Positions 22,802 to 26,794 of a DNA stretch of 26,794 nucleotides are shown here, piece after piece. The notes under the pieces are model-generated. The model was not told where the DNA came from, searched no databases, and worked only from the letters and a program-made list of their open reading frames with translations. The DNA comes from a virus: positions 1 to 26,794 of the IMG/VR virus record IMGVR_UViG_3300020457_000079; one strand, 5' to 3'. Numbering within the stretch: position 1 is the stretch's first letter; each line of letters begins with the position of its first letter. The position numbers and the translations under genes are program-made.

Positions 22802-23782
22802 TTATTGACTTTGTCTGCTTCGAATCAATTTTAATATATCCTCGGCTCTTTTAGCACTATCTCCATTTGGAGTTGCTGGTGCTGAAGTTTCCGTTTGTGT
22901 AGTTGCTGGTGCTTCTACCGGTTTCACTTCTGGCGTGGATGTTGTTGATTCTACAGGTGCTGGTTTACTTGCTTCTGGCGTACTTGTCTTAGGTGCAGAT
23001 GTTCCTGCAGGTCTAAAGTACTGTCCATATTTTTCTAGATCATAAGCCTCACCGTCAACAGATTTCTCAAATAATTCTTTAATTATTTTTACTTCTGCAT
23101 CAGTTGGTTCTTTTGGTCTATAGTCTGATAAGTTGAACAAACCATGCGTTTCAATTGCGGCTCTCTCTGCCTCGTCTAATGCACGTTCTCTTCTTGACCA
23201 TTTTGAAGTTGAGTAGTCAGCATAACCACCTTTTGATGTTTTAGTAATTCTAAAGTCTACACCTTTAACTGAATCAGTTGGTAACTCTTCCATTTCTGGA
23301 TCAAGTAACGCAGATCTAATGATGTTAAAGATTTGTGGACCAATTATGAATCTTCTAATAGGATTCTCAGGTTGGTTTTCTTCGTTTAAGGGATTAGTTG
23401 TAACAAAACCTTGGAAAATATAACTTTTCTTTTTCCAGTATTTTCTACCCATGTCCTCCATGCTTTTATCTTTGAACCATGGTCTAACTTCTGTTAGTAC
23501 AGGACAAGTTTTTCCATACATTTCCATACACGGTACTTGTACTTGTACTGGTCTAGAATCAGTCTGTCCTTTAATTCCAGCAAAAGGTAATTTAATCATG
23601 TTCCTTTCAGTCCAGAAAAAAGTATTGTGTTGATCCTTATCTGGTAAGAATCTAATTACTGCTTCTTGTCCTTCTTGTATATTCCAATGTGGATAGATGG
23701 CGTTGTCTCCGCCGGATGATGAAGTGGAGCGATTCACTTCTTGAGTTTTTAACTTCGCTCTTATTTCAGCCAATGTAGCCAT
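22802..23782 (-). CDS. 32: gp32, single-stranded DNA-binding protein
   Basis: The 326-aa T4-type SSB coats ssDNA during replication, repair and recombination. The N-terminal cooperative region is MATLAEIRAKL, then a Ser/Gly linker and the core with WNIQEGQEAVIRFLPD, NMIKLPF and a probable zinc site using C85, C93 and a His (H32 or H52). The C-terminal third is unusual: a P/T/S/E-rich linker (about 255-310) leads to a basic helix SAKRAEDILKLIRSRQSQ rather than the very acidic tail of T4 gp32. The ribosome site is a perfect AAGGAGG, eight bases before the ATG. The upstream leader is long (120 bases). Confidence 0.93.
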   Translation of the reverse strand: MATLAEIRAKLKTQEVNRSTSSSGGDNAIYPHWNIQEGQEAVIRFLPDKDQHNTFFWTERNMIKLPFAGIKGQTDSRPVQVQVPCMEMYGKTCPVLTEVRPWFKDKSMEDMGRKYWKKKSYIFQGFVTTNPLNEENQPENPIRRFIIGPQIFNIIRSALLDPEMEELPTDSVKGVDFRITKTSKGGYADYSTSKWSRRERALDEAERAAIETHGLFNLSDYRPKEPTDAEVKIIKELFEKSVDGEAYDLEKYGQYFRPAGTSAPKTSTPEASKPAPVESTTSTPEVKPVEAPATTQTETSAPATPNGDSAKRAEDILKLIRSRQSQ

Positions 23783-23797
23783 AATGTAAGCCTCCTT

Positions 23798-23826
23798 GTG
23801 TGCCTATGTTTGTTTTAGTGTGCCTA
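23798..23826 (-). repeat. Direct repeat in the gp32 leader
   Basis: TAGGCACAC occurs twice, exactly, with a 20-base period (23798-23806 and 23818-23826), directly before the AAGGAGG ribosome site. T4 gp32 represses its own translation by binding its leader, so this may be an operator for gp32 or for another protein. The repeat is exact; the function is inference. Confidence 0.55.
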
Positions 23827-23850
23827 AATTGTATATTAAGCATATTGCAT

Positions 23851-23879
23851 AATATACTACTATATTTATGAATTGTCTA
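23851..23879 (-). promoter_or_regulatory. Promoter for gp32: sigma70-type with an overlapping late-type element
   Basis: TAGACA (23874-23879) and TATATT (23851-23856) are 17 bases apart on the minus strand, a fair sigma70 match. The spacer contains CATAAATA (23863-23870), the T4-type late -10. Overlap of the two would allow gp32 to be made both early and late. The transcript leader would be about 60-70 bases and includes the repeat. Confidence 0.5.
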
Positions 23880-23902
23880 GTGTTATTATTGGTAAAATGC
23901 TA

Positions 23903-26008
23903 TTATTTAGAAAGTTGAACTATTCTTGATAGTTCTTCGTCTGCTTTTGCTGTGTCTTTTTGTATTTTTGCTTTAATTGATTCAACAATTTTTGATCTCG
24001 ATTCGCCTAGTGAATCTTCTTTTTTAGGTTCACCTTTCATCTCGCCGGATCTCATTTTTGCAAAGTTTTTAGAAAGAAATGCCATTGCCGCTTTTGAATC
24101 ATGAGATTTGTATACTGAATTTCCGTCTTTGTCTAAAACATCATTTACCATTTTTCCGTTTTCGTCTCTATACATTGAAACGTATGGTTTGATATCTTCA
24201 AATGTTACTGACTCACCGTTAAATGCATCTACGTCTAAACCTTTTGGTTTCATTGTTGAAAGATATCCTTCTTGATCTCCGTACATATCTTTAAAAGTAT
24301 CAGGATCGTGATCTGCAATAGTTTTCATAACAAATTCTCTCGGAGCAGTATCTGAATTGTAAAGATATTTTCCTAACTCTTCTAATTTGCCTGCATCTAA
24401 CATATCTGCAGATTTAATAAACATTTCGCTGTCCATTGAGTCTTTATCTTCTTCACCTGCTTTTCTAATTATTCTTGATGCTAATGTTGAACCTTTATCC
24501 TCTGTTGCATCTATGTTGTTTACCCAATTTTCAAATGCTTCAGTTTCTTTTGCTTTACCTTGTCTATCTTTTTTAGGTGCAAATGCTTGAGGATCAACTC
24601 TTACTTCGTCAGCATACTTTGGATCTGCTTTCATTTTTTTGTAATCGTCAATGTATCTTTTTGCTAACATTACAGCAATTTTTTTATTTTTTAAATAATC
24701 TTGATCATGCTGTGCAAAAGGTGTTCCTTCTTTTTCTAAATCATCTGCAACTCTAGAAGCAAAGTTTGCCACTCTGTCTTCTTCGTTTCCTTTTGACATC
24801 ATTCTTGCCGCTATGTCAGATAGTATTGAACCTAGCATTGTATTTTTATTATTAAATTTTGTTACAGATAACATTTTATCTGCTGTATCATCTTTTCTTA
24901 AAACTAATTTGTTATCTGGATTTGTTAACCAACTTTGAACAATCGCTCCATGATCAACTGGTGGTTCAACTTTGGCATCTTTATCTGTTGGCTCATCAGT
25001 TTTATATTCTGACATTATGTCATGAATTAAAGGAAGTGCTTCTTCTACTCTATCATCTAATGTTTTAAGTGTAAATTTTTCTCTGTATGTGTTTCTAGTT
25101 TCGTCGTCTAAAACTCTTTCTTCTGCTGTTTTAAAGTTTTTAAATGTTTCGTCGTAGTGTGATTGTTTGCCTAAGTTTCTAACATATTGTCTTAAGTTTT
25201 CTAATTTCATTTTAGTCTGCTCAATAATATCACTTGCGTTATCATTAAGTTGATCTTTGTTTGCCGCATATCTCGAGAATGAATTTAGTTTAGCAATATC
25301 TTCAGATGTTTGTATAATGTGTTGTCCAAAATCATCATGTGGTTTTCCACCATTAGCCACGTGTCTAACCATTGCTCTTGCACCTGCTAAATGTGTTAAT
25401 GGATATTTGAATCTTTCACCATCACTGTTTTCGATGTACAATGATTGTATCTGTCTTGATCTTGCACCAGGCACAGTTTCGTCTACTTTGCCTTTGTGTC
25501 TAATAATTAATCTTGTTTTATCTAAATTTTCATATGAACTTTTACTAGTTCCACGTAGACTTTCTTTTACTTCTACGCCTGCTAATTTAGTGATTTCTTG
25601 TATCTCTTCTGACATTTCATCAGTATTTACCGTTTGATTTGTATCTGCAAGATTCTTAAAATCCTGGCTTGATAGGTTAGATTTAGTAATATCACGTACA
25701 TCGAACTTCAATTGATGCTGTACAGCAAGGTCTTTTAGTTCTTTTAAAAAAGCAAAAAATTCCGATTTACTATTTTCGTCTATTTTATCAGTTAAGTTCT
25801 TATTGTAAAATACTTTCATTGATTCACCGTCTGCTATTGATATACTCATTCTGCCAAACGTGTCTGAATCTTCGGCATACTCGAAATCATAAAATACTGC
25901 TTTTCTAGGATCAGCGGTAACATTTCCGTCTGTATCTCCTAGTTGGACATCACCAAACTTTGATCGTATTTTGTTAAAGACGTTGTTAGATAGTACTTCT
26001 GTTGTCAT
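23903..26008 (-). CDS. Large putative virion or head-associated protein, 701 aa
   Basis: A highly charged, mostly helical protein without a recognisable enzyme motif, starting MTTEVLSNNVFNKIRSKF. A folded N-terminal block (about 1-90, with AVFYDFEYAED and MSISIADGESM) is followed by a long middle segment with IIRHKGKVDETVPGARSR and YPLTHLAGARAMVRH, then many Lys/Asp/Glu-rich helices and a final KKEDSLGES region. The pattern suggests a structural or internal virion protein of the type seen in marine T4-like phages, but I cannot name it. It follows gp17 after 14 bases and precedes gp32. Confidence 0.6.
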   Translation of the reverse strand: MTTEVLSNNVFNKIRSKFGDVQLGDTDGNVTADPRKAVFYDFEYAEDSDTFGRMSISIADGESMKVFYNKNLTDKIDENSKSEFFAFLKELKDLAVQHQLKFDVRDITKSNLSSQDFKNLADTNQTVNTDEMSEEIQEITKLAGVEVKESLRGTSKSSYENLDKTRLIIRHKGKVDETVPGARSRQIQSLYIENSDGERFKYPLTHLAGARAMVRHVANGGKPHDDFGQHIIQTSEDIAKLNSFSRYAANKDQLNDNASDIIEQTKMKLENLRQYVRNLGKQSHYDETFKNFKTAEERVLDDETRNTYREKFTLKTLDDRVEEALPLIHDIMSEYKTDEPTDKDAKVEPPVDHGAIVQSWLTNPDNKLVLRKDDTADKMLSVTKFNNKNTMLGSILSDIAARMMSKGNEEDRVANFASRVADDLEKEGTPFAQHDQDYLKNKKIAVMLAKRYIDDYKKMKADPKYADEVRVDPQAFAPKKDRQGKAKETEAFENWVNNIDATEDKGSTLASRIIRKAGEEDKDSMDSEMFIKSADMLDAGKLEELGKYLYNSDTAPREFVMKTIADHDPDTFKDMYGDQEGYLSTMKPKGLDVDAFNGESVTFEDIKPYVSMYRDENGKMVNDVLDKDGNSVYKSHDSKAAMAFLSKNFAKMRSGEMKGEPKKEDSLGESRSKIVESIKAKIQKDTAKADEELSRIVQLSK

Positions 26009-26022
26009 AATACTATATTTAG

Positions 26023-26794
26023 TTATATTCCTAGGTTGGCAAATATAGGCATTGGAGCAGTATATTCGGTGTCTCTATTGGTCCATTTTTCAAAGATTTT
26101 TGGATCAAAATCTGCAAGTACTTTCATCATACGTGTCATTATTAAACAAGCACTAACAAGATCGTCGTGTTGTCCAGGCTTTGCTTTAAATGAAATTCCT
26201 GTTGCAACAAAATCCTTAAGTTCAGATATTAATGGTTTACTGTTTATAATCATTTTGTTACTTTCGATCAATTCTTTAAATTTTGTACAGGCATCTATCT
26301 TGTGTTTTGCAGTGGTGTTAAAGCCTCTTCTAAATTTTCTTCTATGTCCTTTTCTGATAGGTTCAGATAAAAATTGTCCATGAATATTTTCTTCTCCTAT
26401 ATCCATAACTCTTAATAGAGCCGCTTCTCCGACTGTGTTATTTTCCATTGAATAAAATATTGAAGGATTTTTTGACGAATCTTGCTCTAAGCAAGTTTCG
26501 TGTATATGTTTACAGATTCCTTGCAATATTCGTATTTGTTGATTCATTGGAGTTGTGTTATGATGCCATTCTGCTACTTGTTCGAATGTTGGAAGTTCAA
26601 ATACTTGGATTGCGGCAAAATCTCCTCCAGTACCCATCGCAGGATCTAATGCAACCATGTAAGTCATTTTAGGATTTGGTTTTTTCCACCACCTTACTTG
26701 TCCCATTGTTTGCATAGGTTCTGCACCTTCCATCTCAACAAGTGTTGTAGATGAAATAAGTGTTTCATCAAAAATTAAGAATTCACATTCGTGT
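26023..26794 (-). CDS. 17: Terminase large subunit gp17, C-terminal (nuclease) part, cut by window edge
   Basis: The reading frame is open from the right window edge to the stop at 26023, so only the last 257 codons are here. It keeps the RNase H-like nuclease of the packaging motor: LDPAMGTGGDF (first metal Asp), YSMENNTVGEA (Glu strand) and GQHDDLVSACL (last Asp). HECEFLIFDETL before them belongs to the link after the ATPase. The ATPase Walker motifs lie outside the window. The downstream gene is not the usual tail-sheath gene but the 701-aa protein and then gp32, an unusual order compared with T4. Confidence 0.9.
   Translation of the reverse strand, partial: HECEFLIFDETLISSTTLVEMEGAEPMQTMGQVRWWKKPNPKMTYMVALDPAMGTGGDFAAIQVFELPTFEQVAEWHHNTTPMNQQIRILQGICKHIHETCLEQDSSKNPSIFYSMENNTVGEAALLRVMDIGEENIHGQFLSEPIRKGHRRKFRRGFNTTAKHKIDACTKFKELIESNKMIINSKPLISELKDFVATGISFKAKPGQHDDLVSACLIMTRMMKVLADFDPKIFEKWTNRDTEYTAPMPIFANLGI

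Noticed and set aside
26016-26023. ACTAAATA as a late promoter for the 701-aa gene
   Set aside because: It is only about 7 bases before the ATG, so transcription would start at or after the start codon. Also one mismatch from the consensus.
1-26794. CRISPR arrays, tRNA or rRNA genes, insertion sequences, photosynthesis genes
   Set aside because: I read for repeats, cloverleaf patterns, transposase motifs and psbA-like frames and saw none; small tRNAs could still be missed without a covariance search.

Overview
The window is a 26.8-kb piece of an AT-rich, tightly packed genome of a T4-like myovirus, most like the marine (cyanophage/pelagiphage) branch. The evidence is a set of T4 core genes recognised by motif: gp41 helicase, gp61 primase, a gp62-like clamp-loader subunit, UvsW, UvsX, gp32 and the C-terminal part of gp17. 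They come with accessory genes typical of marine T4-like phages: SprT-like protease, HAD phosphatase, 2OG-Fe(II) oxygenase, FkbM methyltransferase and many glycosyltransferases. I saw no tRNA, CRISPR array, insertion sequence or photosynthesis gene. The host cannot be read from the sequence. No stretch over about 120 bases lacks a gene.

Layout. (1) 1-9.5 kb is a replication block, almost all on the minus strand and translationally coupled (ATGA, TAATG and longer overlaps). In transcription order it holds a 446-aa protein of unknown role, UvsW, a 167-aa unknown, a 48-aa microgene, a gp62-like protein, a C2HC zinc-finger protein, a 74-aa protein with a TTG start, a 57-aa microgene, a miniature DnaE-like polymerase-core protein and a 52-aa microgene. 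After a plus-strand gene and a virion-type gene come gp61, gp41 and a gene cut by the window edge. A near-consensus sigma70 promoter with an extended -10 lies at 9560-9587, at the head of this block. (2) 9.6-20.4 kb is a glycan island on both strands: about nine glycosyltransferase-type genes, four of them diverged copies of one GT-B-like family, plus an NDP-sugar epimerase, an FkbM methyltransferase, a ParB-fold protein and a 2OG-Fe(II) oxygenase. (3) 20.4-23.9 kb holds the recombination genes (HAD phosphatase, UvsY-like candidate, acidic 78-aa protein, uvsX, gp32), with sigma70-type promoters before uvsX and gp32. (4) 23.9-26.8 kb holds a 701-aa putative virion protein and the gp17 nuclease end.

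How the genes work together. gp41, gp61, gp62-like, gp32, UvsX and UvsW are parts of the T4-type replication and recombination-dependent replication machinery. The glycan island most plausibly builds or alters a surface glycan or glycosylates virion or host molecules; a role in DNA base modification is a less likely alternative suggested by the ParB-fold and oxygenase genes.

The most unusual points are: a 201-aa protein that keeps the DnaE catalytic aspartates and several DnaE core motifs but lacks most of the polymerase; a partial gene at the left edge whose N-terminus resembles the DnaE segment just before that core, suggesting a split or permuted DnaE-like palm; four paralogous GT-B genes spread over both strands; and tail-to-tail gene overlaps at every convergent strand switch.
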